This document shows positions 43,201 to 56,400 of a stretch of DNA of 64,000 nt, piece by piece (position 1 is the stretch's first letter; every line of letters begins with the position of its first letter). Source of the DNA: Metaphire vulgaris (Eukaryota; Annelida; Clitellata; Crassiclitellata; Megascolecidae); the NCBI GenBank assembly GCA_018105865.1, contig CM030832.1, forward strand, positions 16,003,019 through 16,067,018, in the 5' to 3' direction. A program made the translations under genes and the position numbers. Below the pieces are notes generated by a model. That model was given only the letters and a program-made list of their open reading frames with translations, was not told the origin of the DNA and ran no database searches.

Positions 43201-44667
43201 TACTTACTCAGTATGCTGATGAATTTAAGCACATTAAAACTATACAGTTTAGGAACATCTATTCTGTAGATGAACCTAAACTCTGGAATCCAATGCTCAT
43301 ATCTATAATTGGTCAGTATGCCTCACATTTTTCAGACAAAACTTAAAACTCATCTCTGGTATTTTTTAAAACCCAGGAATGGCCAACCCGCGGCCCGCGG
43401 GCCGCATGCGGCCCCCAGACTGCCAATTGGCAGCCCCCGGGCGTCTTTCTAAATAAATTTTATTGCCCCTATTTAAGCACACAGTATTGACCGTGATGTC
43501 CATATCTCAAGTGTATGGTATAGTTAGCAGGCTAGTTAACATAATAACATAATGTTTATTTAGGCCTACATATCTAACATGGTTTTTACAAAATGATTCA
43601 ATTTCTGGTTAAAGAGATATTATTTTTATGTAATTTGAATTAATTTAAATATTCTAACGATTAAATAGTCGAATATTGTAAAATGTTGAACAAGAATAAA
43701 AATCAAACTCGATCCATTAATGCAGAGGGTAGAATTTTTCAAGAAAGATGGGAAGTTAACTATGTCTTTGTTGAGCAATGTGAAGCTGCCATATGCCTGG
43801 TTTGTAATGAAAAGGTTGCGATCTTGAAGGGTTATAACTTGAAGCGTCACAACGAATCTCGTTATAAAGATGAATTTGGCAAGTTTGAGGGGAAATGAGT
43901 GAAGACAAACTAGCATCTGTCAAAAAGAAACTTGCGGCTCAACAGATATCTTTAAAAAGTAAAGTTTTACGGCAATCGGAAGCAGCCGTGAAGAAGCAGT
44001 AGCTATTGCTAAGCATGGGAAACCATAACACTGATGATGAATTTGTTAAAAGTTGTGTGGTGAAAGTGGTTGAACGCATACGCCCGGAGAAGGAGTTATT
44101 TATCGCTTTTAGTTTATCAAAACAGACAGTAACATGTCGCGTTGAGGAAGAAAGAGCAAGCAATTTCCATTAGCAGCTTGTAACAGCTTCAAAAACTTTA
44201 TCTGGCATTCTGTTGCTCTTGATGAAAGCATTGACGTATCAGACATGGCGCAATTGCTAATATTTATAAGAGGGGTGACTGAAAACATGGAAATTTTAGA
44301 AGATTTTGCCGGGCTCTGCACCATGCAGAACACAACTTAATTGGAAAGACATTTTTGATGAACTAAAGTAGATTTTGTACAGCTTTCGGCTACCATGGGA
44401 TAAGCTTTTATATTGCTATTAGATTGCAAATGCCACAAACTCCCACTGTTACTTGAATGCATCGATTGCCACTAATGCTAAAAACAATGTAGAAAGGGCA
44501 AAAGACATGCAGCCCTCCGCATGGTTATAAAAGGTTGAAGCGGCCCCCAAGTCACAAAAGGTTGGCCACCCCTGGTTTAACCTCTCCAGCTGCAAATGTT
44601 CACAATCACAAACTGCAACAAATATTTCACTTTTATGCATATATTGACTAAAGCCTAATGATATGTA

Positions 44668-44700
<33 letters not shown>

Positions 44701-47700
44701 ATAATGCACTTCTATTGCACCATTTCTAATACCCAAGGGTATCAATTGATGGTACTTCAAATCCATCTGCAAAAGACCAGGTCATTCCAAAGATCAGTCA
44801 GTGGGAAACAGCAAGACAGACTATGGTGGAAATGCTAATTGGAAGAGATGTGCTTTAAGCCTAGATCTGAAAATACTCAGTTTATTGGAAGATCTGACAA
44901 CCAGAGGGAGAGAGTTCCAGATTTTTGGCCTAGAATTTCAACTCATCAATTTTTGTTTTAGTCTTTCAACAAGCCTATACTGTAGTGGCACCCTGACAAA
45001 ATGGTGCAGACAAAACGACGCAGATGAAAAGGCACAATCTTTCGACATTCACCTCTACCCCTTCCAGAGCAATGGAGATATCTATACAGTAGTAGTAGTA
45101 AGCAGTCCATCGGGGACGATGATGACTTCCAGAGTATTTATATGATAGGCTAATGTACAGTAGTTTTGTTCGCTATATTTAGGCCTAATTAATGTGTTCG
45201 CTGGTGACTGATGAGTCCGATTTTGGATGCACAAATCCTGCCACAGTTGGCACAAGGAAAACCGACAGTGGTGAAAGATGCTGAATTGAGGCAATTCTTC
45301 CGGTCTTGTCGTCTTCTTTCAGCATTGGAGATGCGTTTGTTTTCCATGATTGTAGGACCAGTATGGACAAGTTTGCGCCATTGTGTTCGACAGTGGCGGC
45401 TCCACCAAGGGGGCCCGTGCCCCCCCTATTGAGTGCCTGCCCCCCCAGTGGCCCCCCAGTTGGGACCCTATACTTAATGCTACATACATTAAACAACAAA
45501 TGGTTGGCCCCCACGAATAGAAGTTGCCACCCCAACGGCCCCCCACTTGCCAAATCCTAGAGCCGCCACTGGTGTGCGGTCACCAGCCACTGTCTCCCAA
45601 TTGTTTGGATCAATGCTGCACTGCTTCATGGTGACACATATATGATACAGTGATACAGTATATTCAGCTGGACAAAGGATTAAAAGCTATTATTCAAAAT
45701 GATGCTAATGTTGATAGGCTTGATTATGCACTTAATTCTACTTAATTCTTACAATAAAACTAGTTTAGTAGCAAATTCATCACCCATAACCACCACATCA
45801 CATGATCGTGCTGAAACACTATAAAAAGGCAAATGAACAGCTCTCATAATTATTTATTATTATTATTATTATTAATCAGCTAATTTATCCAAACGCTATA
45901 ACATGACTAAGGCCATAGGCAAGAGCGATTTACAATCAATCACAGTAAGATTTCCGAAACAAGTGCGATTTTAGCTTGGAAGCGAATGATTCGAAAGAAG
46001 TCGCTGCTGCTATCTCATCAGGAAGAGCGTTCCACAGTAGTATGGTGCTGCTTGACTGTTGACCCATTTTAAAAGGAGGGAGAGGATGAAAGGCCATTGC
46101 CTAATTCACCCCATACCAGTTCTTCTTGTCTCAGTTGTCTGTACCTATTTTGTACTGTACCATTTTGCACCATTTTGCCTGCACTGTTTTGTCAGTAAAT
46201 TTGCGCCCTTTTGTCGTATTTTCTTTGTGCTGTTTTGTCGGCACCATTTTGTCATGCACCGTTTTGACCGGTCACCACCGTAGTGATGATTGCAAGGACA
46301 AATAAACTAAATCTATATTTAAAAAACGTAAAGAAATACAAGAATCGCTTCCTTATTACAAAACATAATTAAATGGCATGCTTTATCATAAAAAATCATA
46401 TTAGACACAGTTATTTGCAGATGAAAAATCTGTTTACCTCAATTCTTAAATCTGCATGAACCTCGCCTTTCGAAGGACGGTTTCGTGGAATATTGAACAA
46501 AACAGTGTATGTTAATTTGCCTCCATAAGAAGTCACCTACAAAACAAGTACAAATAAATTTTCACCAAATGATCCCCTGTCACAAAGTTCAGCTAGTTTT
46601 TTTAACATACTGCACAGAGGTCTTTAATTAAATAGAATTATTACATGCATTCAGAACTGCTAAAAGCTGTCATTTTATCAATGCTTCATTCACACATGTT
46701 AAGCATATCAATACCACCTTCAAGTCACATGATCTGTAAAAAGATAAAAGAACTGACAACACTACAACATAAAAAAATTATATCCCTCCAAAAAGCCATT
46801 CCAGTAAGAAAATAATCTCCACATGCAATATTGAAGCAATGGTTCATACATGGTTGCCAAGATAGGGTGATGGTGCAATCCAGTAAATGGCATCGTATTC
46901 ATCAATAAGATGAAGATTGCTAGCCTCCAGCCGGTTACCAACTTTGTTCAGTGAAGGGCTATGTAAGTTAGTCATGCCCCAGCCGTCCATTCTCACAATC
47001 TGCAACAACAAAACCATTGTGCCTAATCAATTGACTTCAAATCATACTGTGTCTGCACTAAATGTATTGTCAAAAGAACTCTGAATGTTTAATTATTAAA
47101 ACATGCTCAAAGCCACACAAGACTCGCAAAATATAAAATATAGGATACTTCAAGTTTTAAGTTTTACAGCACACACTTATTCAATTGCTTACACATATCA
47201 ACTAACCGGAGTCCATCTGTAGTTGGAACTTTCACAACGGGTGGTTATTCCAAAACAGAAACATTGAGTGCAGCCCTTTGGGTTTCTCTCCTCCAGGTAA
47301 AAGGTTCCAGATTTGCACTGCGAGCATTGTGGACCATCAACATTTGACTAAACAAATGCCATAGTAATCACAAATTAGTCACATAAAACTGACAAATAGG
47401 ATTCTAAGAGCTATAAATATATCAGGATCAATTATTTGGTCAAATTTTCAGCAATGAACTCAATCCAAATATGCAGTGGCTCCATGGCACCCCATCTTAA
47501 ATTTCTGACAACTCGTCTCCTATCTCAAACAACATAGTCATCTTTTCAAATGTTGCAAGAGAAAGAAACCATTAAACAGATGTTTGCACTACCCATCAGC
47601 ATCTATAAACATGCACAACGGTCTCTTACTTTGCACAAGCATGTTGCCGATCGCTGGTCACAGATGTCACTAGTAACACCATTTCTGTCACATGAACATT

Positions 47701-50700
47701 CAAGACATCTTGGAAAACCGTAGTAACCAGTGTTGCACTTGTTACAACGGCGACCTGTTATGCCAGGTTTGCAGCTAGGCAAAAATCAATGGATTTAAAT
47801 TAGAACTGTATATACAATCATGGACAATGTCAGTACAATTAATCAACTTCCATTTTACAGTGCAGTGAAAAAAGGTAGGAAATATGTCAAAATCAACAGA
47901 AAACGACCAAAAACTGAAAGAAATCATAGCATCAACATTTAAAAACCCAAAGTCACAGAGAATATGACAGAGACTTCAAAATTCTAAGCATTCCTCAATA
48001 ATCTGTAACAGCCAGCGGCTTACTGGCACTGGCCACTTTCGACTTCGCAATCCGTATTTCCTCCTGTGACACCTTTCTGATCACAGCTGCAGTCCTCACA
48101 ACCAATCAAAGGATCGAAGCCAAATGTCTTTGGCAGACATGTATCACAGTTCGCTCCCGTCACTCGAGGTGGACAGACACACTGACCAGTGTTTGGATCA
48201 CAAAGACCATTTGGGCATCTACATTCTGGAAGCAACACGTACACACACATATGTCCACAAAACCAAACCAACATCTAATGGCTGCCATAAAAATTTACCT
48301 GTAGCTAGAGAGATTTAAAGTCCTATAACATAAAACTTGGAAGCAATAACACATGCTACAGTCAAAATAACTATTATGTCCAAAGATCTCAAATTAAATC
48401 CAAATTTCTTTATTCACATCACAAACCAAATAATGCAAAACTGAATATGCTACATTATTACTCTATGATGTGTTGACCCAAAATATCCGGATCCTGTGGA
48501 AAATACACATCCAGTCATTCTCTATTTAACCCCCTCGCTGCTGAAAATTTCTGTGGCTCTTTGTTGTAATAGTTTACATTTAATTAAAGAATGCATGGAA
48601 TTTTAAGATGATAATAGTTAATAACATTCAATTTCATTAGAATCTGCTAAATCCAATTTATTTCATTTGGATTTGGGTCTTGAATCTACCATAGATCTAG
48701 ATTTGAGGCAGGATCCAGTACAGAATAAAGTGACTATGATGACAATGACTTTTGCCCTAAAGGCTGGTCTGTTTGGCCATTATGCCACCTAGAGATGAAG
48801 TGGTTTCATGCTGCCTTCCTCATAGACAGTTAGAGGCAAACAACATGTATAAGGCTGCCACACAGTGACTAGGGTCAAATTCTAACCTGCGACTCTCCAA
48901 CTATATGGCAAGAATCCTACCACTACTCCACCCATCATGCCCCAATAAGTGCATTACAAATATTAGGGAATTCAGTTTTCTGTACAATTCTCAGTGTTAC
49001 AAATTTAGTATGTAATCCTTGTGATAAACAGCATTGGTGTTACTGCATTGGATACTGGGAAAAGTCTATAGCTAAATATATCTATACACTTTCCCAGCTC
49101 CAAAATAAATAAAAGAAATGAATATGCACTCTGCTGAAGCCAACATCTAACTGCAGTGAAGTGGCCCAATCATCCTTGAAAGAATAAAAACTCACGACGA
49201 CAATTTGGAAAACCATAGAATCCCGTTTTACAATTAGAACAAGTTCGGCCGATGATGTTCTGCTTGCAGCGGCACTGGCCACCGAATTCACTGCATGTGT
49301 AGCTGAGCGAGCCATCTCCATTGCATTGGCACTGCAATGCTCCGTTGTTATAATCGGTGGTTAGAGAGAAGACTGCATCACGACAGTATTTGGAATCCGA
49401 TGAACTAAATTTACATAACCCCATTAGGTAGATAAATAATAAATAATTGAACTCAGTCAAATGCAGTAATCTTAACATTACAAAAGGGGTAATGTACCGT
49501 ATTATCTCGCGTATAAGACGCACTTTCTTCCCTTAAAAAATCGTCACAAAGTGTGGGTGCATATTATACATAGAAATAAATTTTTTGTGCATACATTTTT
49601 ATGTACATAACATACATAATTTTAATTTAGCCGTATTTTTATGCATATAACACTCACATTATATGGGTTTTTACCTACATGGTCGGTGGTGAAGAAAACT
49701 TTGTTGGCACATCAATTTTCAAAAAGCAAAAAGAATTTGTCAAAAATTGTGATTGTCTAGCTTACTCAATAGACATTCTGTCATTGATAGCTAAAAAAAA
49801 TGTAGGCTTGTTGTTTTATGGCATAATGACGGCCGCTGGCAGGGGGAAAACTGTTTACTCTTTCAATTATATGCAGAATTTGAAAGACAACTGTGATTAT
49901 CCAAGTTAATTAATAAAGATTTATATAGGAAATTTTGGGTGTGTATTATACATAGGTATTAAAATTTTTACATTATGATAACTCTAGAAACTAAGGGTGC
50001 GTATTATACATAGGTGCATGTTATACCCGAGATAATACGATACTCCAACCAAACTTTGCAACCGTACCACCAAGTCGATGATGACAATATAATCCACATT
50101 TTTAGTGACTTCCTAAGTTCTGCAGCTCTACCAAGACACAAAATATTAATGATGCCACTGTTATGTGGGGAATGGGCTAGATTGATTATGATTGGGGTTG
50201 ATTATTGATTATGATTGGGATCATTGATTATGATTGGGGTATAAAAGTAGCCCATATTGTTTCAACATTGTTATAAGCTTAAATGCTGTGCTTATTTCAG
50301 ATGCTCACTAACACCATAACAATCATTGCAACCTCACTGCATTACATGTTATCATAAATTATTTACTATTCTTTGCTGCAGAAATTGTTTTGTAAGCAAA
50401 AAGTATAGTGAAAAAGCAAGTGTGATGTTGAAGCTAGAAATTGGTCTTAAAAGACAGCATCGAGTAGAAATATAAAAGGCACTATACAAATGCTACATTA
50501 CATTACATTACATCGAAAATGATGAGATTGCAGTTGAGCATGAACCTTCCTAATAGTTACGGCAAAAGTTGATGATGAACAACAAAGAATGGCAGCAGCA
50601 TGTAGTGGTCAGGTCAGAGGCAGTGGTAATAGAATCAGTAAAAGAGGCAGAGGGGGTGCTGGCTGCTAGGATTGAGAGAACCAAGAAGGATCGGCAGCAA

Positions 50701-53369
50701 CATGTGGTGGTCCAGGTAGAGCAGAGGCAAAAGAGAATGTACAGTGCTGTTCCAAAAGTGAAGAAACAAGCAATATGGCGGGAGCGCTTTGCAGCTGCAC
50801 TCAGTGCCGGATTAACTCTTTTGGAGGCCTGGGGCAAACAACGCAACAAAACTTTAAAAGGCCCTCAACCCTACAAGTTCGAAGTTTTAAATCTTTGCCC
50901 GAAATTTAAGAAAATTAATTTTAAAATATAGAAAACTTCCTTAAATATATTTAATCAAAATAAAATACAATTACCGGTTCACTTGTTTAAGTGTGCTTAT
51001 GATTTATCTAAGGTTAAAAGTCTTTCCTTCGCGCTTTCAAGGCAGAGAAGGAATCAATGATGTCTTCAAAATCGATACTTTTCAAGATTTCCGACTCGAT
51101 GTTCAAAATTTATCTGGCCGTTCCCTTATAAGAGCGACGTGATAAATATGGTTTCTCTGACTGTGAACAAACCGATTAACTGATTGTATACGGATTACGG
51201 ACAGGCACTGACAAGAGTCACAAGACTATATCCATATCCATGGTTATGGCAGATTGATAACAATAAGAAAATTTGGTCATCGCAACGATAACATGACTAA
51301 CTCACCGGAAAATCAGACTTTACAATAAAACACCGAAGACCTTGATAAAACTGCACATTGTTACATGACGGATGATGACGTAAGAAAAAGAAACAGAAAC
51401 TACTGTACAAGATCTTTTGCAATGATTATTAAATTATTTAGCGCTAAGCTTGACGTTTACCGAAATCTTTAGAACTGCGTTAAAAATTCATATGTTAATT
51501 TAAAAGATTAAATTTTTATTTTAAATTGAACCAGTGGGCCTGGGGCAAGTGCACCAGTTGCACCATGGTTAATACGGCACTGGCTGCACTGCTGATTTTA
51601 AATTCAAATATTCATAAAATGGTCAATCCTATTAGAATCAACTTTGCTGACATCATCAAACAAATCATCGTCTGTTCTGGTTTAAACTGGTTTTAAATGT
51701 AATAGCAACACAAACAAACAATGGCAAAAGTTTGTAAAATTCTAGAGGTTGAAGCAAAAAAATTAATTATTTAAGTATAAACAGAAAATTTCACAAACCG
51801 AAATAATGAAATTATTCAGGTAAACCGAAGTACGATATGTAAACTAATAAAGCACCTTTGTAAACCATGGAGATATTTTAAAATCTGCCATGAAGAGGAC
51901 GACTGAATTTATTGACAGAAAGAGATCATTGCCGACTTTTGAGACAAGTTAAAGCCAATAGATCGACACCTCTGTCCAGTCTCACAAATACATTTACCGT
52001 AATCAGCACAGGGAAAGGCATGTTTCAGGGCATACCGTTCAGCATACATTGTTCAAGCCAGGCATCCACAGATGGATTGTATGCAAATCCAGATGAATCC
52101 ACACCCCAAACAAGAGAAACCGGGTAGCTTGGCATGGGGGCAAAAGATATTTGTCTGTGACTGGTTACTGGAAGAGAGCCATATTTATTGATGAATCAAA
52201 AGTGGAAACTGGTCAGATAGCCACATCTACATCTGGAGCAAGACTGGGGGAAAATGGCTACCTACTTGTACTGCATCACCTCCTAAGAAGTTTGGTGTGA
52301 TGCTCTGAGATGCATTACATTCAAAGGTGTGGAGACAATTGGACTTTGTCAAAGGAAATATCAATGTCAGGAAGTATAAGGATATCTTAGAAAACAATTT
52401 ATGGCCTGTGGTTGCTTGGGTATTTTTCAGAAAATGACTTTATCTTTCAGGGTGACAAATTTCCAGTTCATCGTGCACATTTGGTGATGGAATTGGCAGA
52501 AAAACAAAATCAATACATTGGCATGGCTGGCACAGATCCCTGATCTGAATATTAGTGAAAATGTTTCGCTTGGATTGAAAAGGGAGCTGCAATGCAAAGC
52601 GAAAGACGTCTCATGTACTGCAGATTTGAAATTATCCATTCGCAGTATGTGGAAAAACCTGCCCGTGGATTGCATAAGTACACTGTATAATTCAATTCCT
52701 CGACACATTCCAGCAGTACTAAAACGTAATGGAAATATTACCAAATATTAGCGTGATTGTATATACAGTTCTAATTTAAATCCATTGCTTTTGTTGCATC
52801 AGAAGCAGCTGAAACTTTTTCTGTCCGCCATGTTGTTTCATAACTTTTGAAACGGCGCTGTACATATAGTAAGGGGCAGAGGAGTAGATAAGACAGGAGG
52901 GTTGGGATACAGGTAAAACCTCAGATAAAGTTTTTTGTGACCTTCAGATATAACTTAAAACTCATCCATATTTTACAAGAGGCAGCAATGAAGTGATCAA
53001 TATCACCTCCATTTCCCACTGTTTCACTTAATTGAAAAGTACATTAAAAACTCAGTGTACTTTTATAAAAAGTAAAAACCTACTTAATGGCAAATTCATG
53101 GCCTCCACATTTTGTGATAAATTCTGCTGTTAGGTCCACATCCTGAATGTTCAACACAGTCTTTGGATTGAACTGCACAGATGGTATCACCATCAGGTAA
53201 TCCTAAACATAAGCATGAAACACTCTAAGATGTAATGAACTTGTGAATAAAAGAGTTATAAAGGATCAAACAACAGTAAAACAAAGCACAAAATAATGGC
53301 AATCATTACCAGCACTATTCTCCAAAATAACATAATAGGAACAAATATATTTTATAATCAAATCTAATC

Positions 53370-53403
<34 letters not shown>

Positions 53404-56400
53404 GTAGTAATAATCTTCAATAAGATATAACAGAAGAAGAAAGTCAGAAGTTTTCCTACCAGCCAAATTGGTCTGCTGCTATTGAAAGTGATTCGAATGT
53501 TACGATCCGACAAATCCACAGCTGACACTTCATCGACATCTTTAAATTTGATCACTGATCGACAGCCACTTACGCCCGGACAATAATTAGTCTCCAGAGT
53601 TCCTAGAACATGCATTTAAAGTTTCTTCTTAGCAAGAAACACAGTCAAGCTAAAAACTTCAATGCATTTCTAGCAGTCACACATTCAGTAGGAGCGAACT
53701 TATGGTCAATTCATCTTTGTCCTGTAGTAAGTAAAGTATATGATGCCGATGTGTATCACTGACCTTTGTATGTCTGACCATGTACATTCACATAAACGTC
53801 AACGTCAAATCCTGTAATGTAAGGCTGATAATAATGCCCAACAAGTACATATTTCCCAGGACTGGATACAACTGTGTCTACATTAACAGTTGGCTGCAAA
53901 CAAAACAAAACAGCACATCATCAAATACAACTGTTAAAAAGAACTGGTGAAGTAAAAAATTAAGGGTGGTTGCCAGCCTTAACCATGCCACATCTTCTCA
54001 CAAATAAGCACAAGATATACTTATTTTCAGCTGCTGAATTCACAGTTCGGTTGACAGGGCATGTGCCTGGGGCAGAAAAGACTGAAAAGCTTCTGGAACA
54101 GATGACAGAAGAACCCCAGACCTCATGGCTGTCACTGACAGTCCAGCTCGCTAGCCATTGGACCACTGTGCCATCCATTACAAATACTCATGATTATGCA
54201 AACACAAATTAAACAATGTAAACTGTGCACTCACTATTTAACCTGTTGTCATTCTGAAAAATAGCAAAACCTGAATTCATATACTGTACTTAAGGGCAAC
54301 TGAATACCAAATTATTTGCTATACATAAGATACAATTTTGGACATGAAATGTGGATGCAGTTTTCACAAAGAGGAAACGTAAATAAAGCTCTTATGATCT
54401 AGTTAAACCTTTTGTGTCTCTTGTACATGCCAACTACCAAACAATATACCCCTACGTGCCAGATGTTAAGCAACAAAATATTCAAAATACCGGTAATACG
54501 AAGCTTGCAGATGTAAGATCAGATGTTCAAGAGAAATATGGAATACAAAAGTTGCCAATCATCTCAAAAAGGAACTTTCACTTACAGCTGATCCATCTAA
54601 TTTGATAACTTTAATTGTTGTGTCAATGATGTGTGGTGGGGTGTCAGTAGCAATGCGATGCTCATTTCCAGACTCAAAGTCAACTCGAACCGTGCTAGCT
54701 GGGGTGAAGTATGTTCCCGATATACATCTTAAATTTTAAACAAATTAAACTATTAATACAAATAACAATAAAGACATGCTAATGGTTAAGAAAATAAAAT
54801 AACAGTAATAATAATTATTATAATTAAAATTTTAATTACTATGCCTTTTATAGTACCAGGTTAATACACAAAGGTATAAAATAGATGGCACTCCAAATTC
54901 ATCCACAACAGTTCAGATCAATTCCTAAGCAAAATAGAATTTGAAGGAAATGTCAAATGAGAAATTATCTAAATTTGACAGTTCATTGGAATGCCATGGT
55001 ATTAACTTACTGGTCATCCTTTCTGACACACTGAAGTTGGGGACTGATGAAGTCTATCTTCCATTCATTCACAGGAATAGCAATTATGGAATCCTAAAAC
55101 AAAATGGACAACTATTAAGTACAAGACCTAACAGTTTCACAAGTTTTGACACAAGATGAATGGTCAACAAATCTTCACAAAAATTAAAAATCATAGGTCA
55201 TATACAATTCAACAAAGAACAGTCAGATGAACAATTCCAATTATAATCATACAGTATATTAGCTAGAGATATTACATAACATGTATTAATATGCTTTGCA
55301 AACCCTCCAAGTGAGCAATTGTTTAACGTTGCTACCATTGCCTTTCATGGCATAAGCAATAAATGTAATATTAGTTTACCGGTATATACCCAGTAGATTT
55401 AGCTCCAATACAATTTTAAAATTCATTCAGTGCAGTCCAACAGATTTCTTTAACCCGTTCCCGGGCAGTGCTGTCTATAAACGGCGGCCAAAAATCATAT
55501 CCGAAAGGGTAAAGCCGTCTATAAACGGTGCGCCACATAAGCATCGGACATTGGAGTTTTAAACCGCCCCGGGACTCCTGGAGTAACTTTTCGATTTAGT
55601 TTACTATCCATTCGATAGATGGCAGCACTTTCTTCGCTGTTGTTGACTACATAAGCAAGAAAACTTGCCGTTGATCGTCCAAATACTGGGATTTTGCGTT
55701 GAAATGCCTCGAAAAATCTCAAGTCTGAGGTTTGATAAATCATAACTCCGCCAATTTTGGCCCGATCTTCAAAATTTTTGCACTATTATGTTCCAATTAC
55801 ACCGCCCTAAAACTTTCTCGCTCACAGTTGGGAGGTCACCGCTGAAAATTTTTTGCTATTGCGCTTTGAAATTTTTTTGGGGGGAGGGTTCCGATTTTCG
55901 GCTGTAGAGTGGACCTACCCCCAAAAATTTCTTTTTTTGGCATGCATGGTTCAAAGAGCAATAAATATGCTAAACAACAGTGCAAACTGCATCTTTCTAG
56001 CTTCTATATAGCCTGAAATATACTGAGTTGTTCGGTTTTTCAGATTGAAAATCTGTTCGCAAAATTGTCATTTCTTCGAGCAATGAGTAATATTGTTTGA
56101 AAAAGCATAACTACTCCAAATTTTGTCCGATCTTCAAAATTTTTGCATTATTCTGTTCCAATTGCACCCCTTTACAATGTTCTCGCTCACAGTTTGGGGG
56201 TTACCGCGGAAAAAGTTTTGCTATTGGGCTTGGAACAAAATTTGACCAAAATGTTGGGAAGGGGTCCTATTTTTGGCTGTAGGGTGGACCCTACCCCAAA
56301 ATTTCCTTCTTTGGCACAGATGGTTCGAAAGAGGAATAAAAATGCTAAACAACGGTGCAAACCGCATCTTTATAGCTTCTATATAGCCTGAAATATAGTA

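Larger units (their letters stand above)
44989..46278. mobile_element. inverted-repeat element with iterated GACAAAATGGTGC ends
   Basis: The left end CACCCTGACAAAATGGTGCA then GACAAAACGACGC and the right end, inverted, CATGACAAAATGGTGCCGAC then AAAACAGCAC consist of 12-14 bp units of the same type. Flanks TGTAGTGG and CGTAGTGA match at 6 of 8. It contains a hAT MITE (45391-45571) and a LINE tail (45840-46060). Confidence 0.7.

Noticed and set aside
48526..48560. Another piggyBac-like element
   Set aside because: Only one TTAACCCCC end was found and no second end.
50569..50931. Nested + strand gene of 120 residues
   Set aside because: The frame runs across the end of the Tc1 element and into the hAT MITE, so it is a chance frame.
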